A stretch of 64,000 nt of DNA, taken from contig NZ_LYVP01000011.1 of NCBI RefSeq assembly GCF_001984065.1, positions 1-64,000 of the forward strand, written 5' to 3'. Of this stretch, positions 1 through 8,299 are shown in pieces. Position numbers and translations under genes: made by a program. Source of the DNA: Pseudomonas sp. KK4 (lineage in GTDB: Bacteria > Pseudomonadota > Gammaproteobacteria > Pseudomonadales > Pseudomonadaceae). Position 1 is the stretch's first letter; every line of letters starts with the position of its first letter. The notes under the pieces are model-generated. The model had not been told where the DNA came from and did no database searches. It saw nothing but the letters and a program-made list of their open reading frames with translations.

Positions 1-36
1 CAGAATTTGTGCCCGGCCGAGAATTACTGTGAGACC

Positions 37-193
37 GAGCCTGCTCGCGATGGCGGGGGGGGGCAGTCGCCGGCGATGTTGAAGGTGCCGGCCTCTTCGC
101 GAGCAAGCCCGCTCCCACAGTTGATTGGAGGGGGATGCAGAATTGGCGTTCACTGGAGATCCAGTGTGGGAGCGGGCTTGCTCGCGAAGGCGG
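37..193. repeat. REP cluster (three copies)
   Basis: Three REP units lie just 3' of the hybrid kinase: 37-56, 94-120 and 165-193. The last two carry the recurring core GCGGGCTTGCTCGCGAAGG or its complement. Nothing else was recognised in bases 1-197. Confidence 0.85.
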
Positions 194-197
194 TCTG

Positions 198-2141
198 TCA
201 GGCGCCGTCCAACGTGCGCCGTACCTTGTCCAGCAGTTCATTGATCTGGAACGGTTTGATCAGCATTTCCATGCCTTCGCCAAGGAACACCTGGCGGTTG
301 ATCGCGGTTTCGGCGTAGCCGGTCATGAACAGGATCGGCAGTTGGTCGCGCCAGCCCCGGGCGATGTCGGCCAGTTCGCGGCCGCTCATGCGCGGCAGGC
401 CGACATCGGTCAGCAGCAGGTCGATGGATTCGTCGTTCTGCAGCCGTTCCAGCGCGGTTTCAATGTCGCCGACCTGGGTGCAACGGTAACCGGCGTCCAC
501 CAGCACCTCAGCCACGAACATCCGTACCGATGGCGTGTCCTCGACGATCAGCACATGCTCGCCGGCACCTTGCGGATCGACAGTGACGGGCGCGACTTCG
601 CTGATCGTAGGGTCGGAGCTGGCCGGCAGCATGATGGTCACTTCGGTGCCGCGCCGGGCCACGCTGCGGATGTGCGCATCACCGCCCGACTGACGGGCGA
701 AACCGTAGATGGTCGATAAACCCAGCCCGGTGCCCTGGCCCAGGGGTTTGGTGGTGAAGAACGGATCGAACACTTTGTCGATCACGCTGTGTTCGATCCC
801 GGTGCCGTCATCGCGCACCGACAGCGCCACATAGGCACCATCGGCCAGGTTCGGGTCGCCATGGGAGTAGGCGGCATAGGTGTTGACCCAGATATTGCCC
901 CCTTGGGGCAGCGCATCGCGGGCGTTGATCACCAGGTTGAGCACGGCGCTTTCCAGCTGGATCGGGTCGACCAGGGCGATGGCAGACTTGCTCGTCAGCT
1001 CAAGCTTGAGGGCGATGCGTTCGCCGATGGTGCGCACCAGCAGTTCTTCCAGCGAGCGTACGTGCTCGTTGATGTCCACCGGCCGGGTATCGAGCGGCTG
1101 TTGCCGGGCAAAGGCCAGCAGGCGGTGGGTCAGCCCGGCGGCGCTCATGGCCGAGTTCAGGGCCGCCTCGGCGTAGAACTGAACCTTGTCGGTGCGGCCA
1201 TCGGCGACCCGCTTCTGGATCAGCTCCAGGCTGGTGATGATGCCGGTCAGCAGGTTATTGAAGTCGTGGGCGATGCCACCGGTGAGCTTGCCCAGCGCAT
1301 CCATTTTCTGCACCTGCAGCAACTGGGCTTCGGTGCGCGCCCGTTCGGCGACTTCCTTGGCCAATTGCGTGGTGGCATCGTCCAGCCGTGCCAGGTGCGA
1401 GCGTTCGCGGTGGCGGTGTTCAGTGACGTCCTCGACAAACACCAGGCTCAGTTCCGGGGTGCGGTAGGGCGAGATCTGCCACTCGGTTTCGCGGATTTCC
1501 CCCAATACCCGCATGCTCAGGGTGCCTTTCCAGCGCTCGCCGTAGGCCAGGCGCAGGCGCAGTTCTTCGATGACGGACCGTTGATCGTCGGCAAAACATT
1601 CGCGCAAGGTATCCGTGGCACGGTTGTCTTGAATCAACTGGGCGAAGGCGTGGTTGCATTCATGAACGTTCAGGTCGGCATCGAGCACGGCGATGGGCGC
1701 CGACACGTTGACGAAAATCTCCCGGAAACGCGCCTCGCTTTCGCGCAACGCGTTTTCCGTTTCCCGCACCCGCAGCAGGGTGCGCAGCGTGGCCAGCAGG
1801 ACGTCCGGGTCGATCGGATGGATCAGATAGGCATCGGCCCCGGCGTCCAGGCCGGTGATGATGTCGCCGGTCTGGATCGACGCCGCCGACACATGAACCA
1901 CCGGCAGCAGCGCGGTGGCCGGATCGGCCCGCAGTTTGCGCACGATGTCGAAGCCGCTCATGTCCGGCAGGTTGACGTCGAGCACCAGCGCATCGAGCGC
2001 GACGCTGTCGATCAGCTCCAGGCCCTCGCTGCCCGTGCCCGCTTCGAGCACTTCATAGCCGTGACTCTCCAGGCGCCGGCGCAGCGCGTAGCGCGTAGCG
2101 ACGTTGTCGTCGACGATCAGCAAGCGCAGATCACGTTTCAT
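198..2141 (-). CDS. Hybrid sensor histidine kinase/response regulator (REC-PAS-HisKA-HATPase-REC)
   Basis: This is a cytoplasmic hybrid kinase of 647 residues with no membrane segment. The order is a receiver (phosphoacceptor near D55 in VLDVNLP), a PAS-like domain about 140-250, a dimerisation domain with the His box GGIAHDFNN near residue 290, an HATPase with DDGTGI and GTGLGLS, and a C-terminal receiver with LLLTDVGLP (Asp near 574). The N-terminal receiver has LIHP where the conserved Lys-Pro would be expected. The ATG at 2141 is preferred because it starts the receiver and overlaps the preceding kinase stop by 11 nt; a longer frame to 2159 adds nothing recognisable. It is the last gene of the rsbRST operon, so it probably takes part in stressosome output. 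The signal and target are not visible. Confidence 0.9.
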   Translation of the reverse strand: MKRDLRLLIVDDNVATRYALRRRLESHGYEVLEAGTGSEGLELIDSVALDALVLDVNLPDMSGFDIVRKLRADPATALLPVVHVSAASIQTGDIITGLDAGADAYLIHPIDPDVLLATLRTLLRVRETENALRESEARFREIFVNVSAPIAVLDADLNVHECNHAFAQLIQDNRATDTLRECFADDQRSVIEELRLRLAYGERWKGTLSMRVLGEIRETEWQISPYRTPELSLVFVEDVTEHRHRERSHLARLDDATTQLAKEVAERARTEAQLLQVQKMDALGKLTGGIAHDFNNLLTGIITSLELIQKRVADGRTDKVQFYAEAALNSAMSAAGLTHRLLAFARQQPLDTRPVDINEHVRSLEELLVRTIGERIALKLELTSKSAIALVDPIQLESAVLNLVINARDALPQGGNIWVNTYAAYSHGDPNLADGAYVALSVRDDGTGIEHSVIDKVFDPFFTTKPLGQGTGLGLSTIYGFARQSGGDAHIRSVARRGTEVTIMLPASSDPTISEVAPVTVDPQGAGEHVLIVEDTPSVRMFVAEVLVDAGYRCTQVGDIETALERLQNDESIDLLLTDVGLPRMSGRELADIARGWRDQLPILFMTGYAETAINRQVFLGEGMEMLIKPFQINELLDKVRRTLDGA

Positions 2142-3006
2142 CGGCAGGCTCCACGGCAATGGCCAGCGGGATGATCACGTAAAAGGTCGACCCGGCACCC
2201 GGTGTGCTCTGCACCCCGACATCGCCACCCAACAGGTGCGCGAAACGTTTGCACAGCGACAAGCCAAGCCCGGTGCCGCGCAGGCGTTTTTGCAGCGGTG
2301 AGTCGACCTGGGAAAAGTCCTCGAACAATGCGCCATGTAGCTCGGGAGCGATACCTATTCCGGTGTCGGTCACGGCAAAACGCACCTTGTCGTCGTCTTC
2401 CAGGCGCGCCGAAACCCGCACTTCGCCGCGGGTGGTGAACTTCAGCGAGTTGGAAATGAAGTTGCGCAGGATCTGCGCCAGCTTCTTGTCGTCGGTGTAC
2501 AGCCGTGGCAGCCCCATGGGTTCTTCGAAGATCAGGTCCACGGCGCTGGCATCGACAATCGGGCGAAACATGCCGCGCAGGGCGGCGAACAGATCGAACA
2601 TGTCGAACCAGGCCGGGGAAATGCTGATGCGCCCGGCCTCGATTTTCGCCAGGTCCAGCAGGTCATCGACCATGTCGCTCAGTTCCCGCGCCGAGTTGCT
2701 GACGAAGGCGACCTGCCTGTGCTGTTCGGGGCTCAAGGGCCCGTCCAGTTCGTCGGTCAGCAGGCTGGCGATGCTCAGGATCGAGCCCAGGGGCGTGCGA
2801 AACTCATGGCTCATGTACGACAGGAAACGGCTTTTGAGGTCCGACGCCTGACGCAGCTGTTCGGCCTGGGTATCGAGTTCGGCATACAGCGCCAGTACGC
2901 CCTGGTTGGTTTCATCCAGCTCGGCGCGCAGAGCATCGGCTTCGCCTTGCAACCTTGCGATCAGCACCGCTTGTTCGTCAGTCGCGTTGAGGGGTAATTC
3001 AGACAT
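2131..3006 (-). CDS. Sensor histidine kinase of the stressosome operon
   Basis: A soluble histidine kinase of 291 residues. A predicted coiled coil (about 15-60) leads into the His box MSHEFRTP (His near residue 67). An HATPase domain follows with the N-box NFISNSLKF, DTGIGI and GTGLGLSL. It has no transmembrane or PAS sensor domain, so its input probably comes through protein contacts. It starts at ATG 3006, overlapping the phosphatase stop by 8 nt, and overlaps the downstream hybrid kinase by 11 nt, which suggests translational coupling. In Vibrio-type stressosome loci a two-component pair follows rsbX in the same way. It may feed the receiver-bearing kinase downstream, but that is an inference from gene order. 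Confidence 0.88.
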   Translation of the reverse strand: MSELPLNATDEQAVLIARLQGEADALRAELDETNQGVLALYAELDTQAEQLRQASDLKSRFLSYMSHEFRTPLGSILSIASLLTDELDGPLSPEQHRQVAFVSNSARELSDMVDDLLDLAKIEAGRISISPAWFDMFDLFAALRGMFRPIVDASAVDLIFEEPMGLPRLYTDDKKLAQILRNFISNSLKFTTRGEVRVSARLEDDDKVRFAVTDTGIGIAPELHGALFEDFSQVDSPLQKRLRGTGLGLSLCKRFAHLLGGDVGVQSTPGAGSTFYVIIPLAIAVEPADET

Positions 3007-4015
3007 GGGCGGGCTCCAGGGCAATGACCAGCACCGTGACATCGTCCCGTCCACGACAGAAATCACGGTGCAAAATGGCAGCGATCACAGCGGGATGGCG
3101 ATGCACCAGGCCGGGGTAATCCTGCAGTCGCCAGCGTGACTGCAGACCGTCGCTGTACATGATCAACAGCTGTCCACTGATCTGAGCATAGTCAAAGGGT
3201 TGCGCCTTTCGGTACTGGACGCCGACGATCCCGGGGTGGGACGCCAGGCCACGGGAGGTGTCCGCCGTGACCAGGCAGGCACCGATGTTGCCGATCCCGA
3301 CGAATGTGAGGGTGTCGGCGGCGCAATCGACCTGGGCGATGGCCAGCGCACCACCACGGGTGCCGATCATGGCCCGATGCATGTCCTCCAGTGCCACCAC
3401 CGCAGAGGCGAAAGGCGTCACGGCGAAGGTGCTTTCGCCAGCACGGGCGGCCCGTTCGGCATCTTCGCCATGGCCCAGGCCATCGATCACAAGGGCACTG
3501 ATGCGTGGCCCGTCGATTGCCAGGTGCCAGACATCGCCGCACGCCGGGTCGTGGTGCAACGAATGCTGGCTGATGCCCACGCGCAGGTCCGGTGCCTTGT
3601 CCAGGCGTGGATACAGACGGGTGAGCAGCACTGCGCCCCGGGAGTCGGCGTAGACGTCGAACACCTCGGTCTGGCGCGATACCGCCCCGAGCCCGATCCC
3701 TTGAGTGCCGCCGGTGGAAAAGCCATCGGTCAGGCAAGCCTGCAAGTCGAAGCCGTTGGCGCGATCGATCGCCAGCATTTCAATGCCGGCGCCGGCGGCC
3801 CGGGGCAACACCCGCAGGTGCATCTCGCCACGGCCGGCATGCTTGAGAATGTTGCTGGCCAGCTCGGTCGCCACCAGCGCCACGCGCCCTGCGTCGGTGG
3901 CGTCGAACCCGTTTTTTTCCGCCAATTGCTGCGCGGTGCGCCGCGCGTGGCCTATCTGACTGCTGTCTTCAATGGCCAGGACCTGGGTCATCGACCCACT
4001 GATATTCATGTCCAT
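2999..4015 (-). CDS. Fused anti-sigma-type ATPase and RsbX/SpoIIE-like phosphatase
   Basis: The protein has 338 residues. The N-terminal half is an HATPase of the RsbW/RsbT type (N-box ELASNILKH, DRANGF, GIGLGAV). The C-terminal half is a PP2C-like SpoIIE/RsbX phosphatase (VIDGLGHG, GIGNIG, YSDGL, GRDDVTVLV). In Bacillus, RsbX resets the stressosome by dephosphorylating RsbR and RsbS; here that activity is joined to an extra kinase-like domain. Starts at 4015 and 4009 are both possible. The one at 4009 forms an ATGA overlap with the rsbT stop, which favours coupling. It sits between rsbT and the histidine kinase. Domain calls are firm; the substrate is inferred from context. Confidence 0.87.
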   Translation of the reverse strand: MDMNISGSMTQVLAIEDSSQIGHARRTAQQLAEKNGFDATDAGRVALVATELASNILKHAGRGEMHLRVLPRAAGAGIEMLAIDRANGFDLQACLTDGFSTGGTQGIGLGAVSRQTEVFDVYADSRGAVLLTRLYPRLDKAPDLRVGISQHSLHHDPACGDVWHLAIDGPRISALVIDGLGHGEDAERAARAGESTFAVTPFASAVVALEDMHRAMIGTRGGALAIAQVDCAADTLTFVGIGNIGACLVTADTSRGLASHPGIVGVQYRKAQPFDYAQISGQLLIMYSDGLQSRWRLQDYPGLVHRHPAVIAAILHRDFCRGRDDVTVLVIALEPAHV

Positions 4016-4410
4016 CGGGTAATCGTTATGCGAGTGCCTTGGCCGGGCGCGGTGTCGAGCTCGAAGTCATCCACCAGCCGTTTCGCCCCGGTCAGGCCCA
4101 GGCCCAGGCCGGAACCGGAAGTCCAGCCGTCGGTCATGGCCAGCTTGATGTCGGGGATGCCCGGGCCTTCATCCCTGAACAGCAGGCGCAGGCCGGTGCG
4201 TGCACCTTCATCGATGATTTGCCAGTCCATGTCGCCGCCACCGCCGTACACCATGGTGTTACGCGCCAGTTCACTGACGGCGGTCACCATTTTGGTCAGG
4301 TCGATCAGGCGCATGCCGCATTCGGTGGCCAGCTTGCGCGCCAATTGCCGCGCCAGGACCACGTCCTGTTCGATATTGATCGGATGAGTGCCGCTGCTGC
4401 GCACGGTCAT
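4006..4410 (-). CDS. rsbT: Stressosome switch kinase RsbT
   Basis: A GHKL-type serine/threonine kinase of 134 residues, the usual length for RsbT. ATP-binding motifs are visible: ELARNTM (N-box), DEGPGI (G1) and SGLGLGLTGAKR (G2). By analogy with Bacillus, RsbT phosphorylates the STAS proteins RsbS and RsbR and is then released to act on a downstream partner. Its ATG overlaps the rsbS stop in an ATGA, so the two are translationally coupled. There is no rsbU or sigB in view, and the released kinase may instead act on the adjoining kinases. Confidence 0.92.
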   Translation of the reverse strand: MTVRSSGTHPINIEQDVVLARQLARKLATECGMRLIDLTKMVTAVSELARNTMVYGGGGDMDWQIIDEGARTGLRLLFRDEGPGIPDIKLAMTDGWTSGSGLGLGLTGAKRLVDDFELDTAPGQGTRITITRWT

Positions 4411-4769
4411 TGCTCGAGCACCCGTTGCTGCAGCAGCTTCATGCCGCGGTCGACGTTCAGCGCCGTGCTGACACCGGGCAACGTCAGGCCCAGTTCCACC
4501 AGAGTGATAGCCACGGCCGGTTGCATGCCCACCAGCACGGTCTGGGCGTCCATGATTTTCGACAGACTGGAAATGGTGTCGATCATGCGGCCAATGAACG
4601 AGTCCACCATGTCCAGCGCGGAAATGTCGATCAGCACGCCACGGGCGGAAGTCTTGCTGATGCGCTCGGACAAATCATCCTGCAGGGTCAGGGCCAACTG
4701 GTCATGCATGTCGACCTGGATGGTCACCAGCAGGAAGGGGCCCATTTGCAAAATCGGAATGCGCTCCAT
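4407..4769 (-). CDS. rsbS: Stressosome scaffold protein RsbS
   Basis: A single STAS-domain protein of 120 residues. The phosphorylatable serine is in DISALDMVDSFIGR (Ser57), matching the position of Ser59 of Bacillus RsbS. RsbS and RsbR co-assemble into the large stressosome scaffold that sequesters RsbT until stress triggers phosphorylation. The gene lies 4 nt after rsbR and overlaps rsbT, giving the conserved order R-S-T. Confidence 0.93.
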   Translation of the reverse strand: MERIPILQMGPFLLVTIQVDMHDQLALTLQDDLSERISKTSARGVLIDISALDMVDSFIGRMIDTISSLSKIMDAQTVLVGMQPAVAITLVELGLTLPGVSTALNVDRGMKLLQQRVLEQ

Positions 4770-4773
4770 GGGC

Positions 4774-5625
4774 TCAATCCGCCTTGCTGATGGTCAATCC
4801 CAGCCGGGTCAGGGCCAGTTTCAGGGCGTCGGCCAGGTTAGCCTTGGTCACCACGCCTTGCAGGTCCAGGCCCAGGTGCACGATGGTCTGGGCGATCTGC
4901 GGACGCACGCCGCTGATGATGCAATCGGCACCCATCAGGCGAATGGCGGTAACGGTCTTGAGCAAGTGCTGGGCCACCAGGGTGTCGACGGTGGGCACAC
5001 CGGTGATGTCGATGATGGCGATTTCGGAGCCGGTGTCGACGATGCGCTGCAACAGCGATTCCATCACCACCTGGGTGCGCTGCGAATCGAGGGTGCCGAT
5101 CATCGGCAGGGCCAGCACGCCGTCCCACAGCTTGACCACCGGGGTCGACAGTTCCAGCAGCTCCTCCTGCTGCCGCTTGATCACCGACTCGCGGGATTTC
5201 TGGAAGGTACGGATGGTTTGCATGCCCAGGGCATCGAACAGCTCGGACACTTCCCACAGCTGTTGCGCCAGCAGTGCAGGGTTGCCTTCGTATTGCTTTT
5301 GCAAGAGGGCGAACAACGGGCCTTTCAAGGCGAAGATGAAGTTGGCGGTCTGTTGCGAATCATGGCCCAGCAGGGCTCGGCTATGGGACAGCTTTTCGAG
5401 GAACAGGCGGGTATCGTCCCAGCCTGGGGCGGCGATGTTCTTGTCGTTACCGTTTTGCAACCCGCTGATGACCAGGTGCAGGAATTCCGAGGTCTGTTGT
5501 TGCAGGTCCTGTTCCTTGAGGTTGCGTGTGGCTCCGCTGGCCTGGAGGCCATTTGTCCATTCGGCAAGCAGTTGCGTGTGGTTGTTTTTCATCGCATCGA
5601 GTGTGCCGGGTTGCAGTGCCGCCAT
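4774..5625 (-). CDS. rsbR: Stressosome sensor protein RsbR
   Basis: The 283-residue product has a variable helical N-terminal half (about 1-150), the likely sensory turret, and a C-terminal STAS domain (about 160-275). In the STAS domain the second RsbT target threonine is kept in DITGVPTVDTLVA. The first site reads GTLDSQRT, with Ser where RsbR paralogues usually have Thr. The N-half shows no heme or flavin signature I can name. ATG 5625 is chosen because AAGGAG lies about 9 nt upstream; the frame stays open to 5667. It is the first gene of the operon, below an AT-rich promoter region. Confidence 0.92.
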   Translation of the reverse strand: MAALQPGTLDAMKNNHTQLLAEWTNGLQASGATRNLKEQDLQQQTSEFLHLVISGLQNGNDKNIAAPGWDDTRLFLEKLSHSRALLGHDSQQTANFIFALKGPLFALLQKQYEGNPALLAQQLWEVSELFDALGMQTIRTFQKSRESVIKRQQEELLELSTPVVKLWDGVLALPMIGTLDSQRTQVVMESLLQRIVDTGSEIAIIDITGVPTVDTLVAQHLLKTVTAIRLMGADCIISGVRPQIAQTIVHLGLDLQGVVTKANLADALKLALTRLGLTISKAD

Positions 5626-5841
5626 GAGACTGGACTCCTTGAATGTAGGCGCCGATTCCCCAAACATCGATCAGCGCAAGTCAGTGACATTTGGCGGATG
5701 AAATAGTTGTTAATAATTCCCAAATATTTATCCGCTGCCTATGGACTGTAGACGGCGCGGACCCGGATTGCGGTTTTTCGTTGTTAATCAAGGAGCCGAC
5801 ATCCGTTTCAACCCGGATTGGCCGAGCGCCTGGCGCAAAAT
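5626..5841. promoter_or_regulatory. Upstream region of the stressosome operon
   Basis: About 215 nt without a gene. It includes an AT-rich tract at 5700-5735, unusual for this window, that probably carries the rsbR promoter. A 9-nt direct repeat (acccggatt) occurs at 5760 and 5811. I cannot assign -35/-10 boxes with confidence. Confidence 0.4.
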
Positions 5842-5872
5842 AAAAAACCGCATACTGGATGCGGTTTTTTTT
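5842..5872 (-). terminator. Intrinsic terminator after the DUF4142 gene
   Basis: A perfect stem with arms 5842-5853 and 5859-5870 (core ACCGCAT/ATGCGGT), loop ACTGG and A/T tracts on both sides. It could work in both directions. It separates the DUF4142 gene from the stressosome operon, which runs in the same direction. Confidence 0.88.
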
Positions 5873-5883
5873 GAGCGAACGGG

Positions 5884-6405
5884 TTATTTGCTGGGATGGG
5901 CCGCCTGCAGCTTCTTCGCCATTTCCAGGTGCTTTTCCAGCCCTGGCAGCATTTTCTGCGCAAAGCCTTTGAGTTCCACGCCGCCTTTGGTTTTGTCGTC
6001 GGTGACCGTATCGGCTTGTTTCTTGAACAATTCGATGGTGTCTTCGTGGGCCTTGACCTGGTTGTTGGCATAGGCCGCATCGAAGGACTCGTCACGCATG
6101 TCGAGGATTTTTTCCTTGGCCTGCTTGACCAGCGTGGTGCTGTCCGGCACCTCGATGTCATTCTTTTTCGCGATAGCCGCCAGCTCGTCATTGGCCTTGC
6201 CGTGATCGGTGATCATCATGTTGGCGAAGGCTTTGACGTCCGCCGACTGGCTTTTTTCCAGGGCCAGGCGACTGGTTTCGATCTCGGATATGCCACCGGC
6301 GGCGGCCTTGTCGACAAAGTCGTTGGAGGTGGCGGCAAAGGCTGTGCCCATGCTGGAACTCAGGGCAACGGCGAGGGCGAGGTGGCGCAGGTTGAATCCG
6401 TCCAT
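5884..6405 (-). CDS. DUF4142 family exported protein
   Basis: A 173-residue protein with a clear signal peptide (about 1-24, cleavage after AFA). The mature part is helical and charge-rich and matches the DUF4142 ferritin-like four-helix family, including a DHGKANDELAAIA segment. These periplasmic proteins are common in pseudomonads and often stress-linked; no biochemical role is known to me. GGAG lies 8 nt before ATG 6405. It has its own terminator and is divergent from the DUF465 gene. Confidence 0.88.
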   Translation of the reverse strand: MDGFNLRHLALAVALSSSMGTAFAATSNDFVDKAAAGGISEIETSRLALEKSQSADVKAFANMMITDHGKANDELAAIAKKNDIEVPDSTTLVKQAKEKILDMRDESFDAAYANNQVKAHEDTIELFKKQADTVTDDKTKGGVELKGFAQKMLPGLEKHLEMAKKLQAAHPSK

Positions 6406-6612
6406 TGGTATTTCTCCACGCAGGGGATCGAGTGATGGTTACTCTGTGGAGGCGGTCGCGCGGACAAAGGTTTTATTGCGTTTGCGATACGGCGACGAAC
6501 GGTCGCCGCCGGTCGGACAGATGGTCGACAGAACCGGCCAACCGAGGCCATTCTGATAGCTGGCGAGCGCAATCAATCGCGTTTGCCGCCGATCAACAAA
6601 CGGAGGTGTTCC

Positions 6613-6846
6613 ATGCCGGTGCCCCATGACCTTTACAAGGATCTGAGTTGCACGAAGGAAGAGATCCAGCACAAACGCACCAAGGATCCGTTACTGGATT
6701 CACTGATCAACAAGTATTCCCTGGCGGATGCGGAGGTGGTGAAGGCCGAGCAGGCCAAATCCAGTGATGATGCGGTGACGAGGCTCAAGGCCAAACGCCT
6801 GGAGGTCAAGGACAAGATCGTCAGACAACTCCAGTCGTCGTCCTGA
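6613..6846 (+). CDS. YdcH-like DUF465 small protein
   Basis: A 77-residue helical protein of the DUF465/YdcH type: an N-terminal helix with HDLYKDL, then a predicted charged coiled-coil helix with HKRTKDPLLDSLINKY and RLKAKRLEVKDKI. Start 6613 is chosen because GGAGG precedes it by 6 nt; the frame opens earlier at 6583. Members are small soluble proteins of unknown function. Confidence 0.8.
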   Translation: MPVPHDLYKDLSCTKEEIQHKRTKDPLLDSLINKYSLADAEVVKAEQAKSSDDAVTRLKAKRLEVKDKIVRQLQSSS

Positions 6847-6954
6847 CTCAGGGCCAGGTGTACTGACGACTGGTGATTGAATCGTTGGAACGGCGATGTA
6901 AACGGCACCTCGAATGTTCAGAGCCCGCCAATCGGGCTCCCTGCGAGGTGCCAC

Positions 6955-7110
6955 ATGAACGATCCGAAATTTCCCTCTGAAGAGCAGGGTGGCTACGACC
7001 CCATCCCCACCCATCCCGAGCCCAACAGCCCCGAACACACCACCACCTACCCCGAAGAAGAACCAGGGCTCGACCCCACCCCGGAAGACGAGGACACCCC
7101 AAACCTTTAG
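6955..7110 (+). CDS. Small acidic proline-rich protein
   Basis: A 51-residue protein from ATG 6955, with GCGAGG about 8 nt upstream. It is rich in Pro, Glu, Asp and Thr with repeated PE, PEEEP and DEDTP stretches, has no hydrophobic segment or Cys, and is probably disordered. The frame runs upstream to 6877, but that part lacks this composition. I do not recognise a function. Confidence 0.6.
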   Translation: MNDPKFPSEEQGGYDPIPTHPEPNSPEHTTTYPEEEPGLDPTPEDEDTPNL

Positions 7111-7114
7111 GAGC

Positions 7115-7195
7115 CGAGCTTGCTCGCGATGGCGGTATCCCTGCTGACTATCCATTGGCTGACACACCGCTTTCGCGAGCAAGCCCGCTCCCACA
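7115..7195. repeat. REPIN (inverted REP pair)
   Basis: Two REP units in inverted orientation (7115-7135 and 7171-7195) fill the gap between two convergent genes. Confidence 0.88.
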
Positions 7196-7210
7196 TGGGT
7201 GTGTCGGGGT

Positions 7211-8299
7211 TTATTGGAGTGCAGTGCTCAACGGCAATCGCACCATGTTCCGGGCCTTCAACGAGCCGAAATACAGCCAGTCCCCATACTCGCGCACGGT
7301 GGTGATCGGCGAATAGTTGCCGCTGCTGCTGTCCTGCAGATTGGCGATCACCTTGCCGTCCATGTCCAGCCCCAGAGCGAAGGCGCGTTTCTCCACGGGC
7401 TTGGGCAGCACGGTCATGGCCCGGGTGATCATCTTGCGGATGAAAGGATGTTCCGCCGTCGCATCGAGCAGCGCGTTGCGCGGTGCGTAGAGCGCCACCC
7501 AGAAACGCTCGCGGCCGTTGAACGACAGGTTGTCCGGCAGTCCCGGCAGGTTGTCGATGAACAGGTCGTGGGTGCCGGCCTTGGGCCCGGTCAGCCAGTA
7601 ACGGCTGATGCGATAGGCGCCGGTTTCGTTGACCAGCACAAAGGCGTCGTCCGGCCCCAGGGCGACCCCGTTGGCAAACTCCAGTCTGTCGAGCAGCACC
7701 GAGGTTTTTCCGGTCTGGAAGTCATAGCGCAACAGGCGCCCGTCGCCGCCATGCTCGATGATCGCCTCGCCATCCTTGCCGTAGCCAAAGCGGTTCGTGG
7801 CATCGCTGAAATAGGCGAAGTGCCCGGGCTTGTCGATGGCCACGTCGTCGGTGAAACCCAAAGGCACGCCATTGGCGGTGGTGGTCAATGCCACCAGACG
7901 GCCCTGAGCATCGAGCGACAGTAAACCCTTGGTGGCATCGGCGATCACCAGCAAGCCGTTGGGATGGCGGGCCAGGCCCAGCGGGCGGCCACCGGTGTCG
8001 GCCAAGACCTGGGTGACCTTGCCATCGAGGCTGGTGCGGATCACCCGGCCGTCATGCAGGCCGGTTATCAGCGCATCGCCTTCGAGCAGCAAGGCTTCGG
8101 GGCCGTCGATGTTTGCCGCACCAACTCGCTCCACGTCCTTGAGGCGTTGGTTTTCGGCATACACGCCCGCGGTCAGAGAAGGTGCGGGTGGCGGCGTCCA
8201 GGCCACCGGTCGCACCTTGGTCGGCATCAGCAGCAGGAAAGTGCTGATGATCACGATCAATAGCAACGCGGCATGGCGAAACCTGATCATTGTCCTCAC
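7211..8299 (-). CDS. SMP-30/strictosidine-synthase-like beta-propeller protein
   Basis: A 362-residue protein with an N-terminal hydrophobic anchor (about 9-26) and a predicted periplasmic six-bladed propeller. Typical blade motifs include GRPLGLARHPNG, GFTDDVAID, FANGVALGPD and GLPDNLSF. The family contains lactonases and strictosidine-synthase-like hydrolases; the substrate cannot be told. GTG 8299 is chosen because AGGAG lies 7 nt upstream and it overlaps the stop of the preceding hydroxylase gene in GTGA; ATG 8290 is the alternative. It is translationally coupled to the hydroxylase, so the two may act on one lipid-like compound. Confidence 0.82.
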   Translation of the reverse strand: MRTMIRFRHAALLLIVIISTFLLLMPTKVRPVAWTPPPAPSLTAGVYAENQRLKDVERVGAANIDGPEALLLEGDALITGLHDGRVIRTSLDGKVTQVLADTGGRPLGLARHPNGLLVIADATKGLLSLDAQGRLVALTTTANGVPLGFTDDVAIDKPGHFAYFSDATNRFGYGKDGEAIIEHGGDGRLLRYDFQTGKTSVLLDRLEFANGVALGPDDAFVLVNETGAYRISRYWLTGPKAGTHDLFIDNLPGLPDNLSFNGRERFWVALYAPRNALLDATAEHPFIRKMITRAMTVLPKPVEKRAFALGLDMDGKVIANLQDSSSGNYSPITTVREYGDWLYFGSLKARNMVRLPLSTALQ

